From Rhodovarius sp. (GTDB lineage Bacteria > Pseudomonadota > Alphaproteobacteria > Acetobacterales > Acetobacteraceae): a stretch of DNA of 39,026 bases. Positions 10,423 to 19,781 of the stretch are shown here, in pieces. The stretch's first letter is position 1, and each line of letters opens with the position of its first letter. A program made the position numbers and the translations under genes. The notes beneath the pieces are model-generated. The model saw only the letters and a list, made by a program, of their open reading frames with translations. It was not told the DNA's origin and made no database searches. The stretch lies in assembly GCA_025057055.1 (NCBI GenBank), contig JANWYF010000074.1:1-39026 (forward strand). Direction: 5' to 3'.

Positions 10423-11516
10423 GGGACAACACGACCAACAACACGCTGCTCGCGCTCGGCGGCGTGGGCGCCCTGATCGGCATCGGGTTGCTCTTCACCT
10501 TCGAGCGACCGCCGATCGAGACGGTGCAGGGCGGCTTCCGCGGCACCTCCATGGGGCAGGTCTACAACCCGCGGACCGTCAACCGCCTGGCGGCGGTCAA
10601 CCAGGTGCCGCCGGCGCCCGAACCGGCAGACCCGGGCGGCGAACGGGCGCGGGACGTGTTCCAGAACGTGCAGGTGCTGGGGCACCTCTCGGTCGAGCAG
10701 TTCAACCGCATCATGCAGGTGATGACCGAGTGGATCTACCCGCGCGAGAACATCGCCGACGGCTGCAACGGCTGCCACGTGCCGGGCAACTTCGCGGCCG
10801 AGGACATCTACACCAAGCATGTCGCGCGCCGCATGCTGCAGATGACCATGGCCCTCAACAGCACCTGGCAGGTGCATACGCAGGAGGTGGGGGTGACCTG
10901 CTGGACCTGCCATCGCGGACAGGCCGTGCCGGCCTATGTCTGGTCGCAGCAGCCTGTCAGCAGCAACGGCGGCGGCTTCGCCACCGGTCCGGGCGAACAG
11001 AACCGCCCCGGCCGCCAAGTGGGTCTCGCCTCCCTGCCCAATGATCCCTTCACCCCCTATCTGTGGCGGGCCGAGGAGATCCGCATGCAGGGCCGCGACC
11101 AGCATCCGCGGCCCAACAGCCGGCAGTCCATCCAGCAGACGGAATGGAACTACGCGCTGATGATGCACATGTCGACGGCGCTCGGCGTCAACTGCACCTT
11201 CTGCCACAACAGCCGCGCCTTCTCGAGCTGGGAGGAGAGCCCGCCCCAGCGCCTGACCGCCTGGCATGGCATCCGCATGGTGCGCGACATCAACAACACC
11301 TACATCGAGCCGCTGCGCGAGCGCTTCCCGCCGCATCGGCTGGGGCCGCTTGGCGATACGCTCAAGGTCAACTGCGCGACCTGCCATCAGGGCGTCTATC
11401 AGCCCATGTTCGGCGCGCCGATGATCCGCGATTATCCGGAGCTGCTGCCCCCGCCTGAACAGCGGCGAGCGGAGGCGCCGGCTCCCGGCTGGGTGGCCGG
11501 GCCGCGCCTGCCATAG
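10419..11516 (+). CDS. pufC: Reaction centre tetraheme cytochrome c subunit
   Basis: Four CxxCH motifs (CNGCH, CWTCH, CTFCH, CATCH); [27 protein letters not shown]-terminus; ATGA overlap with pufM. Confidence 0.97.
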   Translation: MRDNTTNNTLLALGGVGALIGIGLLFTFERPPIETVQGGFRGTSMGQVYNPRTVNRLAAVNQVPPAPEPADPGGERARDVFQNVQVLGHLSVEQFNRIMQVMTEWIYPRENIADGCNGCHVPGNFAAEDIYTKHVARRMLQMTMALNSTWQVHTQEVGVTCWTCHRGQAVPAYVWSQQPVSSNGGGFATGPGEQNRPGRQVGLASLPNDPFTPYLWRAEEIRMQGRDQHPRPNSRQSIQQTEWNYALMMHMSTALGVNCTFCHNSRAFSSWEESPPQRLTAWHGIRMVRDINNTYIEPLRERFPPHRLGPLGDTLKVNCATCHQGVYQPMFGAPMIRDYPELLPPPEQRRAEAPAPGWVAGPRLP

Positions 11517-11535
11517 CGCAGGGCGGAAGCGACAG

Positions 11536-11570
11536 AGGGGCCGGCCCCGCAGGGGAGCGGCCCCTTTTCC
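11536..11570 (+). terminator. Rho-independent terminator after pufC
   Basis: AGGGGCCG...CGGCCCCT stem (11536-11543 / 11558-11565) followed by a T run, 20 bp after the pufC stop. Confidence 0.7.
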
Positions 11571-11654
11571 GTCCGCTTGCCGGGGCTGCCTGCTGCGCGC
11601 AGCGCCGGGCCGATCCGCCCATCTCCCGGCCGCCGTCGCGTATATAGGTGCGCG

Positions 11655-13256
11655 ATGCCACCTCCGACCGCCCTGGCGCCGCTGCGCCATCCGATCTTCC
11701 GTCTGCTGTGGCTGGCCAATCTCGCCTCCAACATCGGGTTGTGGGTGCAGAACACCGGTGCGGGTTGGCTGATGACCACGCTCGACCCCTCGCCGCTCAT
11801 GGTCTCGCTGGTGCAGGCGGCCTCGATGTTGCCGGTCTTCCTGCTCGCCCTGCCCGCCGGCGCCTTGGCCGATATCCTGGAACGGCGCCTCTTCCTGCTC
11901 CTCGTGCAGGGCTGGCTCGCGGCGGTGGCCATTCCCCTCGCCCTGCTGGATGCCGGGGGCGTGCTGGGGCCGTGGGGTTTGATTGCCTTGACCTTCGCCC
12001 TGGGGGCGGGGCTCGCGGCTTCCTTCCCCGGCTGGGCGGCGACCACCGCCGAGCTCGTCCCGCGGGAGGATCTGGTGGGAGCGATCGCGCTCAACGGGAT
12101 CGGCTTCAACATCGCACGCGCGGTCGGTCCCGCGCTCGGCGGGCTGATCATCGCGAGCCTTGGCACGGCGGCTGCCTTCGCCTTCAACGCGCTCTGCATC
12201 GCTGCCCTGGCCTTGGCCTTGCTGGCCTGGCGGCGCCGGACGCCCAAGCCCGCCCTGCCGGCCGAGAGCTTTCTCTCTGCCATGCGCGCCGGGTTGCGCT
12301 TCGTCTCGGCAGCACCTGCCATCCGCAACGCCATCCTGCGCGCCTGCGTCTTCTTCCTCTTCGGCGCGGCGGTCTGGGGCCTGATGCCGCTGCTCGTGCG
12401 CCAAGGATTGGGGCTCGGGCCGCAGGCCTTCGGCCTGATCCTGGGCACCATGGGCGCAGGTGCGGTCGCCGCAGGTTTCATCATGCCCTATCTGCGCCCG
12501 CTCACCGACCGATCGGGGATGGTGCTCGGCGCATCGCTGCTCTCCTGCCTGGCACTGGCTTTGATCGGCCTTGCGGTGCCGAGCGGCATCGGCTGGCCGC
12601 TTGCCGTGATCGGCATCTTCCTCTTTGGGATGTGCTGGCTTGCGGGTGCGAGCACGCTGCAGACCGCGGCCTCCCTCGCGGCCCCGGGCTGGGTCCGGGC
12701 GCGCGCCCTTGGCATCTATCAAATGTGTTTCTTCGGAGCGATGACGGTGGGCGCCGTCGCCTCCGGCTGGCTTGGCGAGCGCATCGGCGTCTCCGGTGCG
12801 CTGGTCGCGTTTGCGCTGCTGGGGGCGGCGGCGGCGGTGGCGGTGCGCGGCCGCAGCCTGGATGCGGAGGCCGAGATGCCGCCCCTCCCGCAGGCGCCGA
12901 TCCTCTCGCCCAAGCCCGAAGCGCCGGAATTGCGCGCCCTGCTCGAGGCCGGGTCGGGGCGTGTGCTGGAAGTCGTGCGCTACACCGTCGCCGCCGAGGA
13001 CAGGGCAGCTTTCCTGGCCCACATGGAGAAGGTGCGGCGCGCCCGCCTGCGCGCCGGCGCCCTCATCTGGCGGCTCTACGAAAACGTGGCCGAGCCCGAG
13101 CGTTTCGTCGAACTCTGGCTGGTCGAGAGCTGGACGGAGCATCTGCGCGAGGCCGGGCGCATGACCGAGACCGACCGCGCGCTGATCGCGGCTGCCCTGG
13201 CCTTCGACCGCAGCCCGACCGGGGCGGAAGCGGCCCGCTACGTCAATCTGCTGTGA
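11655..13256 (+). CDS. MFS transporter, MFS_3/EntS-like, with C-terminal soluble domain
   Basis: MPPPTALAPLRHPIFRLLWLANLASNIGLWVQNTGAGWLMTTLDPSPLMVSLVQAASMLPVFLLALPAGALADILERR; multiple TM segments followed by a ~100-aa soluble tail (VLEVVRYTVAAEDRAAFLAHMEKVRRARLRAGALIWRLYENVAEPERFVELWLVESWTEHL). Confidence 0.85.
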   Translation: MPPPTALAPLRHPIFRLLWLANLASNIGLWVQNTGAGWLMTTLDPSPLMVSLVQAASMLPVFLLALPAGALADILERRLFLLLVQGWLAAVAIPLALLDAGGVLGPWGLIALTFALGAGLAASFPGWAATTAELVPREDLVGAIALNGIGFNIARAVGPALGGLIIASLGTAAAFAFNALCIAALALALLAWRRRTPKPALPAESFLSAMRAGLRFVSAAPAIRNAILRACVFFLFGAAVWGLMPLLVRQGLGLGPQAFGLILGTMGAGAVAAGFIMPYLRPLTDRSGMVLGASLLSCLALALIGLAVPSGIGWPLAVIGIFLFGMCWLAGASTLQTAASLAAPGWVRARALGIYQMCFFGAMTVGAVASGWLGERIGVSGALVAFALLGAAAAVAVRGRSLDAEAEMPPLPQAPILSPKPEAPELRALLEAGSGRVLEVVRYTVAAEDRAAFLAHMEKVRRARLRAGALIWRLYENVAEPERFVELWLVESWTEHLREAGRMTETDRALIAAALAFDRSPTGAEAARYVNLL

Positions 13257-14274
13257 CGGTTTCGTTGCGGGCAGCGGGCCGCGCCGCCTCGGAGCGCATC
13301 AGATCGAGCAGCATCCGCCGCATCAGCACCCCCGGCCGGTCCGAGACCATGTTGTACTCGCGCCCGGTTTGGTCGAGCGGCACATCCGGGTCGGTGCTCT
13401 CCAGGATGTCGCGGTCCTCGGCGGTCACCAGCCGGTCGAAGGCGATGATGTCCTCGGCCTTGGCGTCGGCCTCGGTGTCGTTGCGGTAGACGAACTGCAC
13501 GATCTGGCTGCGCGTATCGTCGATCGGCGTCGCGGCGGTGACGATGGAGTGGCTGAGGCCGTTCGGGTAGCGGATGCGCAGCTTGCGCAGGAAGGGCATG
13601 TACCAGCGCCCGCGCATCATGCGCACGGTCCGGTCGGAATCCATGCGCAGCACCTTCTTCTGGATCTCCGGATTGCGCACCGGGACCTCGGTGATCATCA
13701 GGAAGCCGTCAGGGTATTCCTCGATCTCGAGCTTGGCCGGTTCGGGGTGGCCTTGGTCGCCGAAGCTCGCGCGATGGACGAAGCTGAAATGCGCGTTGTC
13801 GAAGCTGTTCTCCATCACGCGCAGCCCGGCACAGTTCCACACCTCGTAGAACTCATCGATGCGGCGGCAGCCCTCGGCCTCCTCCTCGAAGTCCGGGATC
13901 GGAAACAGCGGTTCCTCGAGCGCGCACCAGAGATAGCCGTAGCGCGCGGCGGCGCGATAGGCCGGGGTGGACATCCGCCCGCCCGACTGGCGTTCGGGCG
14001 GATGTTGGGGGATGCGCACGACCCGGCCATGGCGGTCGAACTCCCAGCCGTGATAGCCGCACGCGAGGCGCCCATTCTCGTAGAAGCCCTTGGACAGCTT
14101 GGCCGTACGGTGGCAGCAGCGATCCTCGAGCACCGCCGGCTGCCCCTCTCCATCCAGCCAGAGGACGAGGTCCCGCCCGAGCAGCCGGAAGGGCTTGGGC
14201 CCATCGGCCAGCATGGAGAGCGGCATCAGCGGATACCAGAAGCGGCGCAGCAGCGGGGTCTGGGTCGCGAGCAT
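13243..14274 (-). CDS. Rieske-type aromatic ring-hydroxylating / pheophorbide a oxygenase-like oxygenase
   Basis: Rieske CCH...CGYHGWEFD and mononuclear-iron segment MENSFDNAHFSFVHR; stop overlaps the MFS 3' end convergently by 14 bp. Confidence 0.85.
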   Translation of the reverse strand: MLATQTPLLRRFWYPLMPLSMLADGPKPFRLLGRDLVLWLDGEGQPAVLEDRCCHRTAKLSKGFYENGRLACGYHGWEFDRHGRVVRIPQHPPERQSGGRMSTPAYRAAARYGYLWCALEEPLFPIPDFEEEAEGCRRIDEFYEVWNCAGLRVMENSFDNAHFSFVHRASFGDQGHPEPAKLEIEEYPDGFLMITEVPVRNPEIQKKVLRMDSDRTVRMMRGRWYMPFLRKLRIRYPNGLSHSIVTAATPIDDTRSQIVQFVYRNDTEADAKAEDIIAFDRLVTAEDRDILESTDPDVPLDQTGREYNMVSDRPGVLMRRMLLDLMRSEAARPAARNETVTAD

Positions 14275-14502
14275 GGGTCCCTCCTCATCCCCACTCTAGC
14301 TGTTGCAGGGCAAAAGGGCGGCGGGGCGAGCCGGGCTGACCGCCCGGGCCTGTCCGCTGCTGCCCAAAGGGGCGGCAGATCGGCGCGCTCAACGCCGAAG
14401 CTGTGGGCGATTGCGGTGTCAGGACTTGGGCTGTGCTGACTTGGGCGGTCGCGGCGGGTCGGGGCAGCCGTTACATCTGCCTCACTTCCCAGGAGGTTCG
14501 AC

Positions 14503-15513
14503 ATGCGCCGCCGTTCCGTCCTCGCCCTCCCTGCCCTTGCCCTTGCTGCCCCCGCGGTCCACGCGCAGCCTCTGCTCAACATCCGCTTCACGCTTGACTG
14601 GGCCTTCCAGGGGCCCCAGGCGGCCTTCCTGGCCGCGCTGGAACGCGGCCATTTCCGCCGGGAAGGTCTGAACGTCACCATGGACCGCGGCACCGGTTCG
14701 GGCGATGTGCCGGTGCGCATCGCCAGCGGCGCCTATGACGTGGGCGTGGCCGACATCAACCCGACCATCCGCATGCGGCTCGAACGGCCCGAGGTTGACG
14801 TCTTCAGCCCCTTCATCATCTACGACGCTACCGCGCTTGCGGTGATGACGACGCGGCAGCAGAACATCCGCACCCCGCGCGACCTCGAGGGCAAGACCAT
14901 CGCCGCCCCCGATGCCGATGCCGGGCGGCAGCTCTTCCCGGCCTTCGCACGCGCGGCCGGCATCAACGCCGCCTCCATCCGCTGGATCTCGGTCACGCCG
15001 CAGCTGCGCGAGACCATGCTGGCGCGCGGCCAGGCCCATGCGATCACGGGCTTCATCACCTCGGGCATCTTCTCCCTGCGGGCGCTCGGCGTGCCGGAGC
15101 AGGACATCATCGTCATGCGCTACAATGAGGTGGGGGCGGATTTCTATGCCACCTCCCTAATCACCTCCCGCCGCTTCGCCGAAGCGAATCCGCAGGCAGT
15201 GACCGGGCTGATCCGCGCCCTGGTGCGCGCGCAATACGAGACCCTGGCCGATCCCGAAGGGATGGTGCAGCTCCTGCGTGCGCGCGAGCCGCTGACCGAC
15301 ATCGCGCTGGAGACGGAGCGCCTGCGGATGGCGCTCGAGCTGCTCACCTTCACCCCGCATGTGCGGGCCAATGGCTTCGGGCAGGTGGACACGGTGCGGC
15401 TGCAGCGCTCCATCGACATGCTGCGCGACGCGCTGGGCATCCAGCGGCCGATGGCGTGGTCGGAGGTGTATGATCCGCGGTGGCTTCCGCCGCCCTCCGA
15501 TCTGCGTGCATGA
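14503..15513 (+). CDS. ABC transporter substrate-binding protein, NMT1/SsuA/THI5-like
   Basis: Signal peptide MRRRSVLALPALALAAPAVHA; NIRFTLDWAFQGPQAAFLAALERGHFRREGLNVTMDRGTGSGD..RIASGAYDVGVADINP. Confidence 0.85.
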   Translation: MRRRSVLALPALALAAPAVHAQPLLNIRFTLDWAFQGPQAAFLAALERGHFRREGLNVTMDRGTGSGDVPVRIASGAYDVGVADINPTIRMRLERPEVDVFSPFIIYDATALAVMTTRQQNIRTPRDLEGKTIAAPDADAGRQLFPAFARAAGINAASIRWISVTPQLRETMLARGQAHAITGFITSGIFSLRALGVPEQDIIVMRYNEVGADFYATSLITSRRFAEANPQAVTGLIRALVRAQYETLADPEGMVQLLRAREPLTDIALETERLRMALELLTFTPHVRANGFGQVDTVRLQRSIDMLRDALGIQRPMAWSEVYDPRWLPPPSDLRA

Positions 15514-16337
15514 TCGGGGGCATGCCGCTGCCGTCTCGCTACTGGGCCGATCTGCCCTGGCCCGCCTTTCGGTCCCTGCCGCCGGATACGGTGGCGCTGC
15601 TGCCGCTGGCGGCGATCGAACAGCACGGGCCGCATCTGCCGGTCTCGGTCGATGCCACGATCAATGAGGGAATCGTCGAGCGCGTGCTGCGCGGCCTCGA
15701 GGCCGACTTCCCGCTGCTCGTGCTGCCGACGCAGAAGATCGGCTGTTCGGTCGAACATCTGCGCTTTCCCGGCACCCTCACCAGCACGCCGGAGACGCTG
15801 ATCGCGCTCTGGACGGAGATCGGCGATTCCGTCGCCCGCGCGGGAATCCGGCGCCTGGTCATGCTCAACAGCCATGGCGGGCAGGTGCAGGTGATGGAGA
15901 TCGTGGCCAGGCGCCTGCGCATCCGCCACGACATGCTGGTGGTGCCTCTCTCCTGGTCGCGCCTGGGCATGCCGCCCGGCCTGGTCACACCGCTGGAGGG
16001 GCGCTACGGCATCCATGCCGGACAGATCGAGACGGCGGCCATGCTCGCGCTTCGCCCCGATCTTGTGGACATGAGCAAGGCCAAGGATTTCCGGAGCGCC
16101 TGGATGGTCGCCGAGGATGACTTTCCTCATCTGATCCCGGGGGGTGGTGCGGCCATCGCTTGGCAGGCGCAGGACCTGCATCCGGCCGGGGCGGTGGGCG
16201 ATGCCAGCCGAGCGACGGCAGCGGATGGGGAGGCGATCCTGGATCTCGCCGCCCGCCGCATTCTCGCCCTGCTTCAGGAAGTGCGCCGCTTCGACGCTGC
16301 GGCCTGGGTGGGGCGGACGCCCGATCCGGATGCGTGA
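15510..16337 (+). CDS. Creatininase-family amidohydrolase
   Basis: LPLAAIEQHGPHLPVSVDATINEGIVERV, LNSHGGQVQVMEIVARRL, GIHAGQIETAAML; ATGA overlap with the preceding gene. Confidence 0.88.
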   Translation: MIGGMPLPSRYWADLPWPAFRSLPPDTVALLPLAAIEQHGPHLPVSVDATINEGIVERVLRGLEADFPLLVLPTQKIGCSVEHLRFPGTLTSTPETLIALWTEIGDSVARAGIRRLVMLNSHGGQVQVMEIVARRLRIRHDMLVVPLSWSRLGMPPGLVTPLEGRYGIHAGQIETAAMLALRPDLVDMSKAKDFRSAWMVAEDDFPHLIPGGGAAIAWQAQDLHPAGAVGDASRATAADGEAILDLAARRILALLQEVRRFDAAAWVGRTPDPDA

Positions 16338-17676
16338 CATCGCCGGGCTCAAGGCGGCGCTGGCGGGCCTCGTGCTCTCCGACGATCCGGCGCTGCTGCG
16401 CCAGAAGTCGCGCGACTTCTACTGGTATTCGCCGATCCTCAAGCAGCGCCTCGACGGGCTGGCCGCCGAGCTCTGGGTGCAGCCGCGCGAGGAGGCGGAG
16501 GTGCTGCGCATCCTGACCGAGGCGCGGGCGCGGCGGATACCGGTCACGGTGCGCGGCGGGGCTACCGGCAACTACGGCCAATGCGTCCCGCTGGAGGGCG
16601 GGGTGCTGCTCGACATGACGGCGATGGCGCGTCCGCTCGCCCTCGAGGATGGCGTGCTGACGGCGCAGGCCGGGGCACGGCTGATCGACCTCGACCTCTG
16701 GGCTCGCGAAAGGGGTTGGGAGTTGCGGCTCTGGCCCAGCACCAAGCGCAGCGCGACGATCGGCGGCTTTGTCGCCGGCGGCGGGGCGGGGGTGGGCGGC
16801 ATTGCGCATGGCACGCTGCGCGAGCGGGGCAATCTGCTCGGTGCCCGGGTGGCCACCATGCAGGACCCGCCTGCCATACTGGAGCTGGCGGGCGAGGCCG
16901 CAGCCCCGATCAACCGCGCCTACGGCACCACGGGCGTGATCACGGCGCTGCGCCTGCCGCTCGCCCCGGCCCAGGCCTGGCGCGACGTAGCGGTGGCCTT
17001 CCCCGCCTATGGCGCCGCCCTGCGCTTCGCTGCCGCGCTTGCCCTCTCGGATGGCATCGCCAAGAAGATGTGCGCGACCTTCCAGCCGGCGCTCGTGCCC
17101 TTCTTCCGCGGCATTGCCGATGCGGTCCCGCAGGGGCAGGCGCTGGTGCTCGCCATGATCGCCCCCTCCGGCCTGCTGCCGCTCGCGGAGCTCGCGCGCG
17201 AATACGGCGGCGCGCTGGTCGCTGAACAGGAGACGCTCGCTGCCGAACGCGATCCCGATGCCACCCCCTTCTACGAATATTGCTGGAATCACACGACTCT
17301 GCAGGTGCTGAAGCGCGACCGCGGCGTGACCTATCTGCAGATGCGCTTTCCCTTCGAGGAGACGGTGGCGGCGGTGGAGGCGGCCTGCGCCCTCTTCCCC
17401 GACGAGGTCTGGATGCACACCGAATGCGTCCGCTTCGGCGGCCGCTTCACCATGACCGCCCTGCCTGTCATCCGCTGGCGTGGGCCCGAGCGCTTGGCCG
17501 AGATCATGGCGGGCTTCGAGGCGATCGGCATCGCCATCGCCAACCCGCATGTCTTCACGATCGAGGAGGGCAGCGGCTATCGCCGCGTGCCGGGCGATCA
17601 GCTCGGCTTCAAGCGGATGACCGATCCGCTGGGACTGCTCAACCCTGGCAAGATGAGGGATTTCGACCGTGGCTGA
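16330..17676 (+). CDS. FAD-binding (GlcD/D-lactate dehydrogenase-like) oxidoreductase, copy 1
   Basis: MRDIAGLKAALAGLVLSDDPALLRQKSRDFYWYSPILKQ; PCMH-type FAD motif VTVRGGATGNYGQCVPLEGGVLLDM; C-term GLLNPGKM. Confidence 0.82.
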   Translation: MRDIAGLKAALAGLVLSDDPALLRQKSRDFYWYSPILKQRLDGLAAELWVQPREEAEVLRILTEARARRIPVTVRGGATGNYGQCVPLEGGVLLDMTAMARPLALEDGVLTAQAGARLIDLDLWARERGWELRLWPSTKRSATIGGFVAGGGAGVGGIAHGTLRERGNLLGARVATMQDPPAILELAGEAAAPINRAYGTTGVITALRLPLAPAQAWRDVAVAFPAYGAALRFAAALALSDGIAKKMCATFQPALVPFFRGIADAVPQGQALVLAMIAPSGLLPLAELAREYGGALVAEQETLAAERDPDATPFYEYCWNHTTLQVLKRDRGVTYLQMRFPFEETVAAVEAACALFPDEVWMHTECVRFGGRFTMTALPVIRWRGPERLAEIMAGFEAIGIAIANPHVFTIEEGSGYRRVPGDQLGFKRMTDPLGLLNPGKMRDFDRG

Positions 17677-19081
17677 ACGCGACATCGCGGGGCTGATCGC
17701 CGCCCTGCCCGGCATCGCCTGGACGACCGAGGAGGCGCTGCTCCGCCAGAAGTCCCGCGACTTCTTCTGGTATTCGCCGGTGCTCAAGCGCCTGCTGGCC
17801 GGCGTCAAGGCCGATGCCATCGCCACCCCGCGCGAGGAGGCGGAGGTGATCGCCATCCTCGCCGAATGCGCGCGCCGGCGCATTCCCGTCACGCCGCGCG
17901 GTGCGGGCACTGGCAATTACGGACAGGCGATGCCTCTCGCCGGGGGTGTGGTGCTCGATCTCTCGGCGATGGACCGGCCGCTCTGGGCGCGCGGCTGGGT
18001 GCTGCGCGCGCAGGCGGGGGCCAAGCTGATCGACCTGGACGCCTATGCGCAGCGGGAAGTGGGCGGGGAGCTGCGCTTTCACCCCTCCACCCGCCGCACC
18101 GCTACCATCGGCGGCTTCATCGCCGGCGGCTCCTCCGGCATCGGCAGCGTGACCTGGGGCACCCTGCGCGAGCCCGGCAATATCCTGGGCCTGCGGGTCG
18201 TGACCATGGAGGAGCAGCCGCGCGTGCTGGAACTGCGCGGGGCGGAGATCCAGAAGGTCAACCACGCCTATGGCACCAATGGCGTGATCACCGAGGTGGA
18301 GGTGCCGCTGGCCCCGGCGCAGGACTGGTATGACCTGGTGGTCGGCTTCGCGACCTTCGCCGACGCTGCACGCTTCGCCGATGCCCTCGCCTCCTGCGAC
18401 GGCATCGTCAAGAAGCTGGTCTCGGTCCTCGCAGCACCGGTGCCGCAGCGCTATTTCCGGGCCTATGATGGCCTCATTCCGGAGGGCGTGCATGTCGTCC
18501 TGGCGATGGTGGCCGCACCCTTCCTCGATTTCCTGGCCCCGCTGCTCGCGCGCCATGGCGGGCGGGAGTTGCATCGCATCCGCACCGCCGAGGCGACGGT
18601 GCCCGCCTATGAGCATTCCTGGAACCACACCACGCTGCAGGCGCTCAAGGTCGACCGCTCCATCACCTATCTGCAGACGCTCTTCCCGGCGCCCGGCCAT
18701 GTCGCGCTGGCCGAGCGGATGCAGGCCATGTTCGGCGATGAGGTGCCGATGCACCTCGAGTTCGTCCGCTTCGGGGGGCAGGTGCTCTGTTTCGGGCTGC
18801 AGCTCGTCCGCTTCACGAGCGAGGAGCGGCTGAACGAGATCATCGCGATCCACGAGGCGCATGGCGCCCCGGTCTTCAACCCCCACGCCTATACGCTGGA
18901 GGAGGGGGGGATGAAGCACGTCGATCGCGACCAGCTCGCCTTCAAGCGGGAGACCGACCCGATGGGGCTGCTCAACCCCGGCAAGATGCTGGCCTTCGAG
19001 GATCCCGAATGGACCCCGGCCAAGCCGCGCACCCACTACATCTTCGGCGAGCCGGCGCCGATCGAGGAGGTGCTGGAGTAG
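17669..19081 (+). CDS. FAD-binding oxidoreductase, copy 2 (tandem paralog)
   Basis: GTG start, overlaps copy 1; ERDIAGLIAALPGIAWTTEEALLRQKSRDFFWYSPVLKRL; PVTPRGAGTGNYGQAMPLAGGVVLDLSAMDRP; GLLNPGKML. Confidence 0.82.
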   Translation: MAERDIAGLIAALPGIAWTTEEALLRQKSRDFFWYSPVLKRLLAGVKADAIATPREEAEVIAILAECARRRIPVTPRGAGTGNYGQAMPLAGGVVLDLSAMDRPLWARGWVLRAQAGAKLIDLDAYAQREVGGELRFHPSTRRTATIGGFIAGGSSGIGSVTWGTLREPGNILGLRVVTMEEQPRVLELRGAEIQKVNHAYGTNGVITEVEVPLAPAQDWYDLVVGFATFADAARFADALASCDGIVKKLVSVLAAPVPQRYFRAYDGLIPEGVHVVLAMVAAPFLDFLAPLLARHGGRELHRIRTAEATVPAYEHSWNHTTLQALKVDRSITYLQTLFPAPGHVALAERMQAMFGDEVPMHLEFVRFGGQVLCFGLQLVRFTSEERLNEIIAIHEAHGAPVFNPHAYTLEEGGMKHVDRDQLAFKRETDPMGLLNPGKMLAFEDPEWTPAKPRTHYIFGEPAPIEEVLE

Positions 19082-19087
19082 CCCCCC

Positions 19088-19672
19088 TCACCAGGCGGCG
19101 AAGGCGCGTTCGACGCGGGCCAGGAAGGCGCGGCGCCGCGCCTCGGTTGCGCGGTTCATGTCGTAGAGGGCGTGGTATTCGATGCGTGCCCGCGCAGCAT
19201 TGAGCATCCTGAGGTAGCGGGTGACGGCCATGCGTGGCGGATCCGCGACCAGCAGGGCGTTCCAGCGCGGCCGGCCATAGGTCACGACGCCCGCGATGCG
19301 CTGCAGATGGGTGAGGGCGGGGCGGGCGATGCCGTCCTTCCCCAGCGTGAAGGAGACGCCAGGCAGCAGCACCCGGTCGAACCAGCCCTTGAGGATGGCC
19401 GGCATGGAGAAGCACCAGGTCGGAAAGACCAGCACCAGCCCCTCAGCGGCGAGCAGCCGGTCCACATAGCGCGCCACCGGCAGGCGATTGACCGTCAGGT
19501 CGTGGTAGTGCCGCCGCTCCTCGGGGCTCAGAACCGGGTTGAAGCCTTCGGCGTAGAGGTCACAGTCATCCACCGTATGCCCTGCGGCAGCCAGCCCGGC
19601 GAGCACCGCCTGGTGGGTGGCGGCGTTGAAGCTCTCCGGCAGGGGATGGGCATAGAGGACCAGCACGCGCAT
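19088..19672 (-). CDS. NAD(P)H dehydrogenase (quinone), flavodoxin-like fold
   Basis: MRVLVLYAHPLPESFNAATHQAVLAGLAAAGHTVDDCDLYAEGFNPVLSPEE; VFPTWCFSMPAILKGWFDRVLLPGVSFTL. Confidence 0.85.
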   Translation of the reverse strand: MRVLVLYAHPLPESFNAATHQAVLAGLAAAGHTVDDCDLYAEGFNPVLSPEERRHYHDLTVNRLPVARYVDRLLAAEGLVLVFPTWCFSMPAILKGWFDRVLLPGVSFTLGKDGIARPALTHLQRIAGVVTYGRPRWNALLVADPPRMAVTRYLRMLNAARARIEYHALYDMNRATEARRRAFLARVERAFAAW

Positions 19673-19781
19673 CGGATTCCTCCGTGACAGATGGGCGGCC
19701 GCGCGCCAGAAGCGCGGGCATGATGAGGATCGGAATCGGGCGCCGGAGCCGGCGCGGGGGCCCGGTGCGGCGGGTTGCGCC

